This document shows, piece after piece, positions 9,502-18,813 of a stretch of DNA of 64,000 bases (its first letter is position 1; every line of letters starts with the position of its first letter). The notes under the pieces are model-generated. The model was not told the DNA's origin and made no database searches. It saw only the letters and a list, made by a program, of their open reading frames with translations. The position numbers and the translations under genes are program-made. Origin of the DNA: Pseudobacter ginsenosidimutans. Its GTDB lineage: Bacteria; Bacteroidota; Bacteroidia; Chitinophagales; Chitinophagaceae. The stretch is taken from contig NZ_CP042431.1 in assembly GCF_007970185.1 (NCBI RefSeq), forward strand, positions 4,588,001 through 4,652,000, written 5' to 3'.

Positions 9502-10143
9502 TTATTGGTGAGTATGTAACTGCGTTTGTTCGTGTGTGTTATTCGTGAAAGAGCTCAGCTCTTCTTCCAGTGAAGGAATAGCAGCAGGTGTTACCACTCC
9601 GTAGAGGAAGAGGTAGAGGGCCTGGCGGAAAACTTCGTCCTTTGAATAATCGTTGGTAAGCCTGGAGGCGAATTCAAAATCCGTAGCGAGGTGCTGCTGC
9701 CAAATGGCGATCACCAGTTGCGGATGCAGGTTGCCACGGAAGATGCCTTCCTGGATGCCGGTTTCCAATGTTCTGATGATACGTGAGCCGATGGTGTTCT
9801 CCATGCTCTTGTTCAGCTCTACCCATTGAACAGGGTAATGCCTGCGCAGGTCTGTAAAGAATACTGGGTTTATCTTCTTGCAATAGTTGAGGACTGTACC
9901 GATATAGCCGAGCAGTTTCCTGAGACTATCAACCGGCTTTTCATCCACAGTCACCATCGCTGCTTCATAATCTGATGAGAGTCTGTTCGCCACTTTTTCC
10001 ACCAGTTCCTGACGGGATACGAAATAGCGGTACAGCGTTTTCTTCGACATGCCCAACCGTGATGCGATGTCGTCCATGGTGAAGGATTGCACTCCCTGAG
10101 TGGTGAACCATTGGTAGGCAGTATCCAGAATTAATTGTTCCAT
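9502..10143 (-). CDS. TetR/AcrR-family transcriptional regulator of the RND operon
   Basis: A regulator of 213 residues. Its N-terminal helix-turn-helix is clear: FTTQGVQSFTMDDIASRLGMSKKTLYRYF within residues 13-42, followed by a divergent ligand-binding domain. It is the first gene of the operon with the efflux channel, adaptor and pump, an arrangement typical of a local repressor that is released by pump substrates. Two 21-bp inverted repeats (10152-10172 and 10192-10212) sit 9 to 70 bp upstream of its start and overlap its putative promoter, suggesting autorepression. It faces a second tetR gene at 10423. Confidence 0.88.
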   Translation of the reverse strand: MEQLILDTAYQWFTTQGVQSFTMDDIASRLGMSKKTLYRYFVSRQELVEKVANRLSSDYEAAMVTVDEKPVDSLRKLLGYIGTVLNYCKKINPVFFTDLRRHYPVQWVELNKSMENTIGSRIIRTLETGIQEGIFRGNLHPQLVIAIWQQHLATDFEFASRLTNDYSKDEVFRQALYLFLYGVVTPAAIPSLEEELSSFTNNTHEQTQLHTHQ

Positions 10144-10151
10144 GAATATTC

Positions 10152-10172
10152 GACTATTTTGGTTTAAAAGTC
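10152..10172. promoter_or_regulatory. Putative TetR operator O1
   Basis: 21-bp imperfect inverted repeat with half-sites GACTATT and, on the other strand, GACTTTT, separated by 7 bp. It ends exactly where the minus-strand -7 element (10172-10179) begins, so a bound repressor would block the start of tetR-efflux transcription. Confidence 0.5.
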
Positions 10173-10179
10173 AAAAGTA
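10172..10179 (-). promoter_or_regulatory. Putative -7 element of the tetR-RND operon
   Basis: On the minus strand the sequence reads TACTTTTG, a full match to TAnnTTTG, about 29 bp before the ATG at 10143. A TTTG lies 24 bp further upstream, slightly too far for an ideal -33 box. It is flanked by the two inverted repeats O1 and O2. Confidence 0.45.
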
Positions 10180-10191
10180 ATATCTTCGTTC

Positions 10192-10212
10192 GACTATTTT
10201 ACTCAAATGGTC
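10192..10212. promoter_or_regulatory. Putative TetR operator O2
   Basis: Second 21-bp inverted repeat, with half-sites GACTATT and (opposite strand) GACCATT. It shares its first nine bases and the preceding TTC with O1 and starts exactly 40 bp from it, close to four helical turns, so two dimers could sit on the same face of the DNA around the -33 region. Confidence 0.5.
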
Positions 10213-10391
10213 AAAAAGTTTGTTAGGGAAATGTGAAAAGGCGTAAAACTTACCATGAGCCTGGATGGGCGGCACCCTGGGTGGTATGCGTACATGTTTG
10301 ATATACAATAAATAATGAGCGATACACGACAGAAACATAGAATATCTTCTACGTTTCCCCGTGCCGGCGTTCGGGCCTGTTGGGATTTCGG

Positions 10392-10399
10392 TATTTTTG
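10392..10399 (+). promoter_or_regulatory. Putative -7 element of the second tetR gene
   Basis: TATTTTTG matches TAnnTTTG exactly, 23 bp before the ATG at 10423. No clear -33 TTTG is found at the expected distance. Confidence 0.4.
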
Positions 10400-10414
10400 T
10401 AATAATTCTAATCT

Positions 10415-10435
10415 GACTAAAAATGTCGAATAGTC
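10415..10435. promoter_or_regulatory. Putative TetR operator O3 overlapping a start codon
   Basis: A third 21-bp inverted repeat, GACTA-N11-TAGTC, of the same length as O1 and O2 and with one perfect GACTATT half-site on the minus strand. It spans the start codon of the tetR gene at 10423 and lies just downstream of its putative promoter, a position suited to repression of that gene. Confidence 0.45.
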
Positions 10436-11028
10436 AAGTTGTAAAAGACCCGGTCCGGGAAGAGATCTTAAGGAAGGCAGCTGAGCTGCTGGGCCGTTTT
10501 GGTTTCAAGAAGACCACGATGGAGGATATTGCCCGTGCGATCGGAAAATCAAAGAGCGCACTTTATTATTATTATAAGACCAAGGAGGAGATCTTCGAAG
10601 CAGTAGTGGCGGAGGATATGGATGAATCCCGTTGTATGACGGAGGAAAAGATGAACTCCGTGGAATCCGCTCCTGAAAAATTCAGGCTGATGTTCACTAC
10701 CATCTTTGGATCTATCAGGGAGAAGATCGATAAGTTCTCTGTATTCCGTGCGGATGTGATGGAGAACCCTGCGCTGATGGAGAATATCGGCAAGGAACGC
10801 GATGTATACATGGAGAACCTGTTGCGCAACCTGGTGCTGTATGGGATCGAAAGGGGAGAGATCCGGAAGATGACAGACGAAGAGATCAGCGTCTGGACCA
10901 AAGTAACGAACATGACTATGCGCGCGATAGGCCAGCGGCTTTTCCTGGAGGATAATTTTGCCTATGTGGAGAAGCATCTTGATTTTCTGGCAGCGACGAT
11001 GCTGAATGGAATTGTGGTGAAGAAATAA
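10423..11028 (+). CDS. TetR/AcrR-family transcriptional regulator (second)
   Basis: A regulator of 201 residues with a very clear TetR helix-turn-helix: AAELLGRFGFKKTTMEDIARAIGKSKSALYYYYKTKEEIFEAV at about residues 19-60. The C-terminal domain is unlike that of the first regulator. It is divergent from the efflux operon (279 bp between starts) and is followed by a strong terminator, so it is monocistronic. A GACTA-N11-TAGTC repeat like those upstream of the efflux operon covers its start codon, suggesting that one of the two regulators binds all three sites. Its inducer and full regulon are unknown. Confidence 0.88.
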   Translation: MSNSQVVKDPVREEILRKAAELLGRFGFKKTTMEDIARAIGKSKSALYYYYKTKEEIFEAVVAEDMDESRCMTEEKMNSVESAPEKFRLMFTTIFGSIREKIDKFSVFRADVMENPALMENIGKERDVYMENLLRNLVLYGIERGEIRKMTDEEISVWTKVTNMTMRAIGQRLFLEDNFAYVEKHLDFLAATMLNGIVVKK

Positions 11029-11055
11029 TCAACTTATTAAATTGTTTTCAGTTTG

Positions 11056-11090
11056 AACAAGGGGCCTTATAAAGGTCCCTTGTTGTTTTA
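11056..11090 (+). terminator. Rho-independent terminator after the second tetR
   Basis: A 13-bp stem (AACAAGGGGCCTT pairing with AAGGTCCCTTGTT, one G-T pair) with a 3-nt loop, followed by a T-rich tail GTTTTATT. Confidence 0.8.
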
Positions 11091-11112
11091 TTCCCAAAAA
11101 ATTCTACTTTTA
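11083..11112 (+). promoter_or_regulatory. Putative promoter of the ECF sigma / SusCD locus
   Basis: TTG at 11083-11085, a 19-bp spacer, then TACTTTTA at 11105-11112 (7 of 8 to TAnnTTTG). It starts in the tail of the preceding terminator and leaves a 5' leader of about 55-60 nt before the ATG at 11174. Confidence 0.45.
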
Positions 11113-11173
11113 GTTCACCATCAGCCAACCTTTCCTTCTTCCATCCTATTACTTCCTTAACTGCTATTGAGTA

Positions 11174-11749
11174 ATGTCAATGGATCTGCCATACCCGGAT
11201 GCCAGGTTGCTGGAAATGCTAGTAGAGGGCGACAGGCTTGCATTTGAGACCATCTACCGTAAGTACTGGTTCCCACTTTTTAACTCTGTTTTCAAACGTA
11301 TTAAAGACAAACAAAAGGCGGAAGACCTGGTGCAGGAAGTATTCTTCAAACTGTGGAGGAACAAAGAAAAACTGTCTGTCGACAATCTTGAAGCCTATCT
11401 CAGAACGGCTGCCCGGTATGAAGCCATCAATTATTTATCGCGGACAAAGATCAGCTACCAGTTCTTCGAACCATTTCATGAGATCTTGCAGGACAGGGAC
11501 CAGCCAGACCTTCAGTTATTTTCCAAAGACCTGCTGGACCTGATCCATTCCTTTGCAAAAACACTCCCGGAAAAACGCAGGCAGATCTTCCTGCTGCATA
11601 TCCAATCCAGATTATCCACCAAAGAGATCGCCGAGAAGCTGGGCATTTCACAAAAGACCGTTCAAAACCAGTTGGGAACTGCATTGAACGAGCTGAAGCC
11701 CCGCATCCTTCAATTTGTTGCTGCGCTGATCACCACGCATTATTCCTGA
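11174..11749 (+). CDS. ECF RNA polymerase sigma factor (Bacteroidota FecI-like)
   Basis: The sequence of 191 residues has both sigma-70 regions of ECF factors: region 2 (AFETIYRKYWFPLFNSVF ... KAEDLVQEVFFKLW, residues 25-65) and region 4 (LPEKRRQIFLLHIQSRLSTKEIAEKLGISQKTVQNQL, residues 130-168). It heads a co-directional locus with the FecR anti-sigma factor and a SusC receptor that has an STN domain. In such FecIRA-type systems the receptor signals across the envelope to FecR, which frees the sigma factor to transcribe the transport genes. Confidence 0.92.
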   Translation: MSMDLPYPDARLLEMLVEGDRLAFETIYRKYWFPLFNSVFKRIKDKQKAEDLVQEVFFKLWRNKEKLSVDNLEAYLRTAARYEAINYLSRTKISYQFFEPFHEILQDRDQPDLQLFSKDLLDLIHSFAKTLPEKRRQIFLLHIQSRLSTKEIAEKLGISQKTVQNQLGTALNELKPRILQFVAALITTHYS

Positions 11750-11839
11750 CCTGGAAAATATTTTTTAAATCTTTTGGGAGTTCCTTCCCTGTTTTGTGGC
11801 TATATAAAAGAAGCCTGCGCAGGCAAATAAAATCATGGC

Positions 11840-12973
11840 ATGAAGAAATTACAGCGCTTATTGACACGCTATACGAAAGGTACCGCTTCTCCGGAAGAGA
11901 AGGAGTTTGTGGAGCAATATTATTCGCTTTTCGAGCAGGAGGCGGACCTGGGTATGAGTGAAGGTGAGCGCAAACAGTTGGTGGATGCCAACTGGGAAAA
12001 AATGGAAAACGGGATGAATGAGCCGCAAAGCGGAAAGCTGATCTACATGCTGGCTACCCGCAAGCGCTGGATCGCTGCAGCAGTGATATTCCTGATAGCA
12101 GGCGCGGGCTGGTTCTGGTATGCGGGAACAGGCACGAACACAGATAACCCTGTACAGACTGCTACTGCAGAGGATATTGCACCCGGAAGGAATGGCGCCA
12201 TCCTTACTCTTGATAATGGCAAAGAGATATTGCTCGACAGTTCCGGTAGCGGTGTGATTGCCACTCAACATGGCTCGAAAGTAATATTGAATGATAACGG
12301 CGTGGTATATGCGCCAGAAGAAAAACCAGCTTCAGCAATTGTGTACAATACACTGTCCACGCCCAGAGGCAGGCAATTCCATATCGATTTGCCGGATGGC
12401 ACGTCAGTATGGTTGAACGCAGCCAGCTCCATCAGGTTCCCGGCCAGTTTTACAGGTAATGAAAGAAAGGTTACCATTACCGGAGAGGCATATTTTGAAG
12501 TGGCTGCCAACAAATCGATGCCCTTTGTAGTGGATGTGAATGGAAAGGCAATGATACAGGTGCTCGGTACGGTATTCAATGTAAATGCTTACGAAGATGG
12601 CAAGGGTATTTACACCAGTCTGCTGCAGGGCAGCATCCGGATGAACCATCAGAAGGAATCGTTTACGCTGCTTCCAGGCCAGCAAACGATGATCAGCAGC
12701 AAGGGCATGGAACTTGTTCCCCATGCAGACACAGACATGGCTGTGGCCTGGAAAAATGGAAAATTCCAGTTCAGTTTTACCCCGATAGACGAAATACTCA
12801 GTCAATTCGCCCGGTGGTATGATGTGGATGTGATCTATGAACGCGGTGTTCCTGATCTTGCCTTCACGGGTATGCTCAGACGGGATTACACGCTGAAACA
12901 GGCACTGAGCATTCTTGAGACCATGGGCGTACACTTCAGAACAGAAGGAAGGAAGTTGATAGTGCTACCATAA
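11840..12973 (+). CDS. FecR-family anti-sigma factor
   Basis: The 377-residue product shows an N-terminal cytoplasmic domain that would hold the sigma factor (MKKLQRLLTRYTKGTASPEEKEFVEQ), one membrane segment (residues about 76-93, IAAAVIFLIAGAGWFWYAG), then the periplasmic FecR domain (TPRGRQFHIDLPDGTSVWLNAASSIRFP ... GEAYFEV) and the DUF4974-like C-terminus ending IDEILSQFARWYDV and YTLKQALSILETMGVHF. It follows the sigma gene by 90 bp and precedes susC, the partner receptor whose STN domain should contact it. Confidence 0.93.
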   Translation: MKKLQRLLTRYTKGTASPEEKEFVEQYYSLFEQEADLGMSEGERKQLVDANWEKMENGMNEPQSGKLIYMLATRKRWIAAAVIFLIAGAGWFWYAGTGTNTDNPVQTATAEDIAPGRNGAILTLDNGKEILLDSSGSGVIATQHGSKVILNDNGVVYAPEEKPASAIVYNTLSTPRGRQFHIDLPDGTSVWLNAASSIRFPASFTGNERKVTITGEAYFEVAANKSMPFVVDVNGKAMIQVLGTVFNVNAYEDGKGIYTSLLQGSIRMNHQKESFTLLPGQQTMISSKGMELVPHADTDMAVAWKNGKFQFSFTPIDEILSQFARWYDVDVIYERGVPDLAFTGMLRRDYTLKQALSILETMGVHFRTEGRKLIVLP

Positions 12974-13108
12974 CCTTATCCCGGCTGCTCAAAAAATAAT
13001 TCCAAATCATTGTAAGATCGATGTGCTGTCTGGCAGTTACGGCCAATGCTGACAAGCAGGTGGCGGAGCTATGCTCACGCTCCGACAGTCATCCAACCAA
13101 AACAACTT

Positions 13109-16100
13109 ATGAACAGAATCTTACTACGCAAAAGCCTCAGGACTGTAGACCCGCCAGGGATACAAGTTTTTACAAAGCTCACCAAATGGGGGATCGTCAG
13201 TTTCCTGTTATTGCTGGTACAGTTCGCCCATGCGCAAACCATCAGCCTGCAGGCAAAGAATATCACACTTCAGAAAGTATTCAATGAGATCAGGAAACAA
13301 ACCGGCTATGATGTGTTCTACAATTCCCGTCAGATCGATTCAAGCATCAAAGTAACGGTGAATGCGAAGGCGCAACCTCTTGATGCTTTCATGCAGCAGG
13401 TGCTGCAGGGGCATCCGTTCTCGCATTCCATCATCGGTTCCACTATCCTGGTGCGCAGAGAGGATAAGCCGAAACCCGCATCCCTATTGACGGATCCTAC
13501 TCAAACCGGCGTGCAGGGAGTAGTGCTTGATGAAAAAACGAGAACGCCGCTGCTGGGTGTTACCGTGATGCTGGGGCGCACCAGGAAGGGTACACAGACG
13601 GATGCCATGGGGAAATTCCATATCAGGGAAGTTCAGGACGATGACAGTATTGTTTTTTCCATGGTAGGATATACTTCCATCGTTCGCAGATTTCAGCCGG
13701 AAGTCCGGAACATGATGGTATTACTCCGGCCGGCGGTGAGCGATCTCGATGCGGCAGTAGTACAGGCCTATGGTGTTACCAGTAAAAGATTGTCTACCGG
13801 CAATATCTCCCGTGTGAGTGGTGAAGAGTTGCGCAGGCAACCTGCCATCAATCCGCTTGCTGCCTTGCAGGGAAAGGTGCCGGGCATGACCGCCGTGATC
13901 ACTAACGGTCATCCTTCAGCGCCTGTTAAGCTCGAGATCCGCGGCAGAAGTTCTCTGAACAGTGAATTCTCGGGTGAGCCCCTGTATATTGTTGATGGTG
14001 TGATCAGAACAATACTTGATGGAGCCGGCAGCACGCAGTATGATGTTGGAACCTCTCCGGGATTTGTTCAGGCAGGAGGTTCATTCACTGGCGGGCAAAG
14101 TATCTTCTTTGGAATGAATGCTGAGGATATTGAAAGTATCGAAGTATTGAAAGACGGCGATGCCACTGCTATTTATGGATCGAGGGGCGCCAATGGTGTA
14201 GTGATCATTACTACCAGGAAGGCACAACCGGGAAAGACAACTTTTACCGTCCAGCTGAACCAGGAGTTCACAGATATAGCGCGCTATCCGAAAATGATCG
14301 ACAGGGAAACCTATTTCAATCTCAGGAGGGAAGCACTCCGTAACGACGGCATCGGGCCAACTGAGCAGAATGCACCCGATCTTGTACTCTGGGATACTAC
14401 CAGGTATATCGACTGGAACAGGGAAATCTATCAGACCGGCGCCAATACCAGAGTGATGGCTGCTGCGTCTGGTGGTGACAACAGGAATTCCTTCCGCTTA
14501 TCATCCTCTTATAATACACTGAGAACAATCAATAAGGGGCCAGACAAGAATGGAGTGCTGAATATTAATTTTTCCTACAATCATAAAAGCTCAGATGGCA
14601 AGCTGGATATGGGTTTGACCACTGGTTATATTTATACTTTTACGGAAGCGGCAAGAATGCCTGTTGCAGAGCTTGCTCCCAATGCACCTGCTATTCTCGA
14701 CAGCAATGGAAAGCCCAACTATGCTCCATTCCATGGCCTGGGCAGTATTGCCAGGTATGAGTTCGCATCACTTTTTCAACCTGGCATTACAAAAGTGAAT
14801 TCTTTTACTTCTTCCTTCAATGCAGGATATGCCATTGCTAAAGGTTTATCATTAAGGGTGACTGCCGGTTACAGCAGTATGTCGTCTATTAATGATATAC
14901 TCATTCCACTGGCTTCACTCAGTCCGCTGGAGACCGGACTTACCGGTTCAGTGTTGATGGGAAGATCCACTTCATCTAACTGGAATGCAGATCCAACGAT
15001 CAATTACGGCACCAACCTGGGAAGAGGTCAATTGGATGTAATGGTAGGAACAAGTATCCAGCAAAGAAAGACCATCTACATGAGTCTCTATGGAGCCGGA
15101 TATACCAATGATAACCTGCTCGGCAGTATTGCTGACGCAGCAGTGAAAGATATCGTGGAAGGAACAAACCTCTACCGGTACAACGCAGTGTTTGGCCGGA
15201 TCAATTTCAGGTGGGACAGAAAATATATCCTGAATCTCAATGGCAGGCGCGATGGTTCATCGCGGTTCGGGCCTGGAAAGCAATTTGGGAATTTCGGCTC
15301 AATTGGCTTTGCCTGGGTTCTGTCTGAAGAAGAATGGTGGAAGAAAAATATTCCCTCCTTTCTCAATTTCTTCAAACTGCGAGGCAGTTACGGACTCTCA
15401 GGAAACGATAATGTCAGTGAATACCAGTACCTGTCGCAATGGGGAACACAGCTTGGAAGCAGCAGTTCATCCAAGTTGTATGATTACAACGGTGAGCGGC
15501 CTTATGCCCCGATGCATGCGGTCAACCAGTTGTTTCAATGGGAAACGGTTACGAAACAGGAGCTGGGAACGGAGCTTGAATTGTTTAACAAGCTGATGCT
15601 GTCTGTTTCCTGGTACCGCCAGGTATGTGACAATCAACTGACCAGTCAGCCGGTGGGCTCATATACGGGTTTCAGTTTCGTGGTAACCAATTCTCCCGCA
15701 AAGGTTGAAAACAGAGGTGTTGAGATACAATTGGGAGGCGACATCATCAAACGAAAAAATTTCACCTGGAGAGGAGACTTCAATATTGCATTCAACAGGA
15801 ACAGGTTGCTGGCTTATCCAAACCTCGACAAATCACGGCATGCCAGTCGTTACAGGATCGGTGAATCCCTGAACGTGAATTTCCTGTACCACTACATGGG
15901 TGTGGATCCTCTTACAGGGGAATACAGATTTGAAGATTACAACAAAGATGGCTCCCTGAGCAACGGTAATGGCAGACCTGGTGGATTGGGTAACGACCGT
16001 TATGTAGTCTTTGATAAAACGCCCAAATTCAACGGGGGATTCAGCAGTTCAGTTGCCTGGAAAAATCTTTCTTTTTCCCTGGGTTTCGCCTTCGCGAAAA

Positions 16101-16486
16101 TGTTGATGGTTGATCCTTTGCTGTCCGTCAACCCCGGCGCTTTCGGAGAGGTGTATATTCCTGACCAGCTGCTCAGGAACTACTGGAAGAAACCGGGTGA
16201 TATAGCAGCTTATGGAAAAGCATCAACACAAAGTATCGGAATTATCAGCAACTCGGATGCAGGCATCATCGATGGCTCCTCCCTGCAACTCAATAATATT
16301 TCCGTTGCCTGGGGATTGCCTCAGAAATTACTGAAACAAGCAGGGTTTCAAAGTGCCAGCGTATCGGTCAATGCCAACAATATCTACACCTTCTCCAGGT
16401 ACAAAGGATTGGGTGGTTATGGATTGGCTACCGTATCCCAACCGGTACAAAGGACATTTGCTTTGGTTCTTCAGTTCAACTTCTAA
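13109..16486 (+). CDS. SusC/RagA-type TonB-linked outer-membrane transporter with STN domain
   Basis: ATG 13109 is preferred (1125 residues) over the longer frame from 13046, because the signal segment (WGIVSFLLLLVQFAHAQ) follows naturally. Domain order: STN signalling domain (ISLQAKNITLQKVFNEIRKQTGYDVFYNS..., first about 90 mature residues), a carboxypeptidase-like beta-sandwich (GVQGVVLDEKTRTPLLGVTVMLG), the plug (ISRVSGEELRRQPAINPLAALQGKVPGM ... LYIVDGV ... IESIEVLKDGDATAIYGSRGANGVVIITT) and a long 22-strand barrel. The STN domain marks it as a transducer that signals to the FecR protein upstream. Its substrate is unknown; no glycosidase or protease gene follows, so the ligand may not be a polysaccharide. 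Confidence 0.94.
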   Translation: MNRILLRKSLRTVDPPGIQVFTKLTKWGIVSFLLLLVQFAHAQTISLQAKNITLQKVFNEIRKQTGYDVFYNSRQIDSSIKVTVNAKAQPLDAFMQQVLQGHPFSHSIIGSTILVRREDKPKPASLLTDPTQTGVQGVVLDEKTRTPLLGVTVMLGRTRKGTQTDAMGKFHIREVQDDDSIVFSMVGYTSIVRRFQPEVRNMMVLLRPAVSDLDAAVVQAYGVTSKRLSTGNISRVSGEELRRQPAINPLAALQGKVPGMTAVITNGHPSAPVKLEIRGRSSLNSEFSGEPLYIVDGVIRTILDGAGSTQYDVGTSPGFVQAGGSFTGGQSIFFGMNAEDIESIEVLKDGDATAIYGSRGANGVVIITTRKAQPGKTTFTVQLNQEFTDIARYPKMIDRETYFNLRREALRNDGIGPTEQNAPDLVLWDTTRYIDWNREIYQTGANTRVMAAASGGDNRNSFRLSSSYNTLRTINKGPDKNGVLNINFSYNHKSSDGKLDMGLTTGYIYTFTEAARMPVAELAPNAPAILDSNGKPNYAPFHGLGSIARYEFASLFQPGITKVNSFTSSFNAGYAIAKGLSLRVTAGYSSMSSINDILIPLASLSPLETGLTGSVLMGRSTSSNWNADPTINYGTNLGRGQLDVMVGTSIQQRKTIYMSLYGAGYTNDNLLGSIADAAVKDIVEGTNLYRYNAVFGRINFRWDRKYILNLNGRRDGSSRFGPGKQFGNFGSIGFAWVLSEEEWWKKNIPSFLNFFKLRGSYGLSGNDNVSEYQYLSQWGTQLGSSSSSKLYDYNGERPYAPMHAVNQLFQWETVTKQELGTELELFNKLMLSVSWYRQVCDNQLTSQPVGSYTGFSFVVTNSPAKVENRGVEIQLGGDIIKRKNFTWRGDFNIAFNRNRLLAYPNLDKSRHASRYRIGESLNVNFLYHYMGVDPLTGEYRFEDYNKDGSLSNGNGRPGGLGNDRYVVFDKTPKFNGGFSSSVAWKNLSFSLGFAFAKMLMVDPLLSVNPGAFGEVYIPDQLLRNYWKKPGDIAAYGKASTQSIGIISNSDAGIIDGSSLQLNNISVAWGLPQKLLKQAGFQSASVSVNANNIYTFSRYKGLGGYGLATVSQPVQRTFALVLQFNF

Positions 16487-16497
16487 ACCCAACGGAT

Positions 16498-17985
16498 ATG
16501 CGAAAGAAATTAATAAACGAAAAGATTTACTTGTTGATCCTGCTGTTGCCGCTATCGGTAGCCTGCAAAAAACTGGTGACGATACCCCCGCCAAAGCACA
16601 GTATTTCCACTGAACAGATGTTTGAAACAGATAACCAGGCGGAAGGTGCTTTGGCTGGCATCTACTCCGTGATGATCAACGGTGCCAGTACTACACAAAC
16701 GCAAAGCGCTGCGTTGAATAGCTGGTCTGCCGGCCTCGTAAGCCTGCTGGGCAGCCTGTCTGGTGGTGATTATTATAACGCAAACCTGAGCGGCGACCTT
16801 GACTTTTATGAACATGCCACCAACAATCTCAAAATACAGGGAAGGGCCCGCAGCGATGCCATGTGGACTACCGCTTACAGCAGTATCTATGGAGCTAACT
16901 CGATTGTGGAAGGCGTAGCTGCTTCCACCTCTTCCAAACTCAGCGCCAAAGCCAGGAAAGAACTGACTGCCGAAGCAAAACTGGTAAGGGCGATGGCCTA
17001 TTTCTATCTCGTGAATTTTTATGGGGATGTACCCCTGGTATTGACGGTGAATTTCCACGAGACCATTGCCATGGAAAAAACACCGGCTGCAAAAGTGTAC
17101 GATCAGGTGATCAGCGATCTGAAAGATGCCTGGCAAAACCTGCGCGATGATTTTTCAACCGGCAAGGGAGAACGCGTAAGACCGAACAAGTGGGCTGCTG
17201 CTGCATTGCTGTCCAGGGTTTATCTCTACACGAAGAATTACACCGGCGCCTATGAAATGGCCAGTGAAGTGATCCGCCAGCAACAAATATTCGAGCTGGA
17301 AACAGATCTGAACAAAAGTTTTCTGGCAACCAGCAAAGAAGCCATCTGGCAACTGAAACAAACCACCCAGAATACCAGGATGGGGAATGCCACTCCTTAT
17401 GGAATGCAAACAGTGACATCTTCTGTGAGGATCGCCAATTTCAGACTCACCGATCAGTTGCTGAATACATTCGAAGCCGGAGATAAGCGACGGGATAACT
17501 GGGTAGCACAAACGAATAACTCGGAGGCAGGCCAGGCGCCTGTCATTTCCTGGTTCCCCGCTAAATACAAACTGGGCAATCACAATTTTACCAGTACCAG
17601 TCCCAAAGAATATTTTATGGTGCTCCGCCTCGCTGAATTGTTCCTGGTGCGCGCAGAAGCGCAGGCCCATGGCGCAGGAGATGGTTTGAGCGCAGCTATC
17701 GATGATCTCAATGTGATCCGCCACAGGGCAGGGCTGGAGGATCTGCCGGAATCCTTATCCAACGATGAATTGTTCCTCGCCATCGAAAAGGAAAGACAAC
17801 TGGAGCTCTTTGCCGAATGGGGCCACCGTTGGTTCGATCTCAAACGTACCGGGCGCGCCACTGTGGTATTACCGGAGATTCCCATGAAAGCGCCCTGGAG
17901 AGGCGATTTCCAGTTGCTTTATCCCATCCCTGATAAGGAAATTCAGGAAAATGGAATGCTGATTCAAAACCCGGGTTATTTCTGA
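16498..17985 (+). CDS. SusD/RagB-type surface lipoprotein
   Basis: The 495-residue product is a lipoprotein with signal LLILLLPLSVAC, Cys23 being the likely lipidation site. It has the SusD signature blocks: DNQAEGALAGIYS, the TPR-like region LTAEAKLVRAMAYFYLVNFYGDVPLV, and the C-terminal YFMVLRLAELFLVRAEAQAHGAGDGLSAAIDDLNVIRHRAGL plus LAIEKERQLELFAEWGHRWFDLKRTG. SusD proteins cap the SusC barrel and deliver ligand. The start is 11 bp after the susC stop. Confidence 0.94.
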   Translation: MRKKLINEKIYLLILLLPLSVACKKLVTIPPPKHSISTEQMFETDNQAEGALAGIYSVMINGASTTQTQSAALNSWSAGLVSLLGSLSGGDYYNANLSGDLDFYEHATNNLKIQGRARSDAMWTTAYSSIYGANSIVEGVAASTSSKLSAKARKELTAEAKLVRAMAYFYLVNFYGDVPLVLTVNFHETIAMEKTPAAKVYDQVISDLKDAWQNLRDDFSTGKGERVRPNKWAAAALLSRVYLYTKNYTGAYEMASEVIRQQQIFELETDLNKSFLATSKEAIWQLKQTTQNTRMGNATPYGMQTVTSSVRIANFRLTDQLLNTFEAGDKRRDNWVAQTNNSEAGQAPVISWFPAKYKLGNHNFTSTSPKEYFMVLRLAELFLVRAEAQAHGAGDGLSAAIDDLNVIRHRAGLEDLPESLSNDELFLAIEKERQLELFAEWGHRWFDLKRTGRATVVLPEIPMKAPWRGDFQLLYPIPDKEIQENGMLIQNPGYF

Positions 17986-18003
17986 TCACCAAAATCAAAT
18001 TGC

Positions 18004-18786
18004 ATGTTCACAATTTCAAACAAGCCCAATATCGCTTCCTGGTTAACAGCACCAATGATAGCCTGCGTCTTGTTGCTGGCTGGTTGCGCCAAAGAACGTA
18101 TGCCCAAAGCCACAGGTACGCTCGATATTATTCATACGATGGTAGATGCAGGAAAGATAAGACCGAGTTTCAGGGATGGAAGTCCCGCGTTGTTCCGGTA
18201 TACTTTCGATATCAACTATAATCTTTTTAATACGAACAATAACAGGTTCGGATACTATGAAGGCGATACCCGTCTCAGGCTTTACGTGATGCCGGATACT
18301 ACTGAAAAAGACCCGCCTCTCCTGGATCTTCGTCTGCACCTTCCCGAAGGGTCCATACAAACCCTGGTACTCACAGGTCATAAAGACCAGCCTGATACCA
18401 TGTTGATCCGGGACAATATCCCCTGGTTCAATCCGAATGACAGTGTAATGGCCTTCAGGTTCATCAATTGTTCGCCTGGCAGCAATCCGGTGAATATACG
18501 GATCAAAGACGGTGACATCATTACGGAGTTCAGCCAGTTGAGCTACAAACAACGCTCCAATTTCAAAACCTTTCCTGTGTTATACAATACCAGGGACTAT
18601 GTATTCGAAGCCTGGGACGCCACTACCAATGTATTGCTTGCCACCTACAAAACGAATGGCATGGACAACGGCAATCAGGAGGCCTTTCGCTACAGGAGTT
18701 ATACGATGTACCTGGGCGGTGTGGCAGGAGCAACAGGCGTGAATGCGCCGAAGCTGTTTGTGCAATTTCATTATCAGGGCCAGTAA
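18004..18786 (+). CDS. Putative lipoprotein, beta-rich (DUF4397-like appearance)
   Basis: An exported lipoprotein of 260 residues: hydrophobic signal ending in CVLLLAGC with Cys28 as the likely modified residue. The segment VMAFRFINCSPGSNPVNIRIKDGDIITEFSQLSYKQRSNFKTFPV resembles the beta-sandwich repeats of DUF4397-type proteins, but the match is from memory of the pattern. It follows susD by 18 bp and precedes the ABC ATPase by 27 bp, so it is probably a surface-exposed accessory of the SusCD pair. No catalytic motif seen. Confidence 0.6.
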   Translation: MFTISNKPNIASWLTAPMIACVLLLAGCAKERMPKATGTLDIIHTMVDAGKIRPSFRDGSPALFRYTFDINYNLFNTNNNRFGYYEGDTRLRLYVMPDTTEKDPPLLDLRLHLPEGSIQTLVLTGHKDQPDTMLIRDNIPWFNPNDSVMAFRFINCSPGSNPVNIRIKDGDIITEFSQLSYKQRSNFKTFPVLYNTRDYVFEAWDATTNVLLATYKTNGMDNGNQEAFRYRSYTMYLGGVAGATGVNAPKLFVQFHYQGQ

Positions 18787-18813
18787 CCTTATACTATTTC
18801 AACTCAAAAAATT

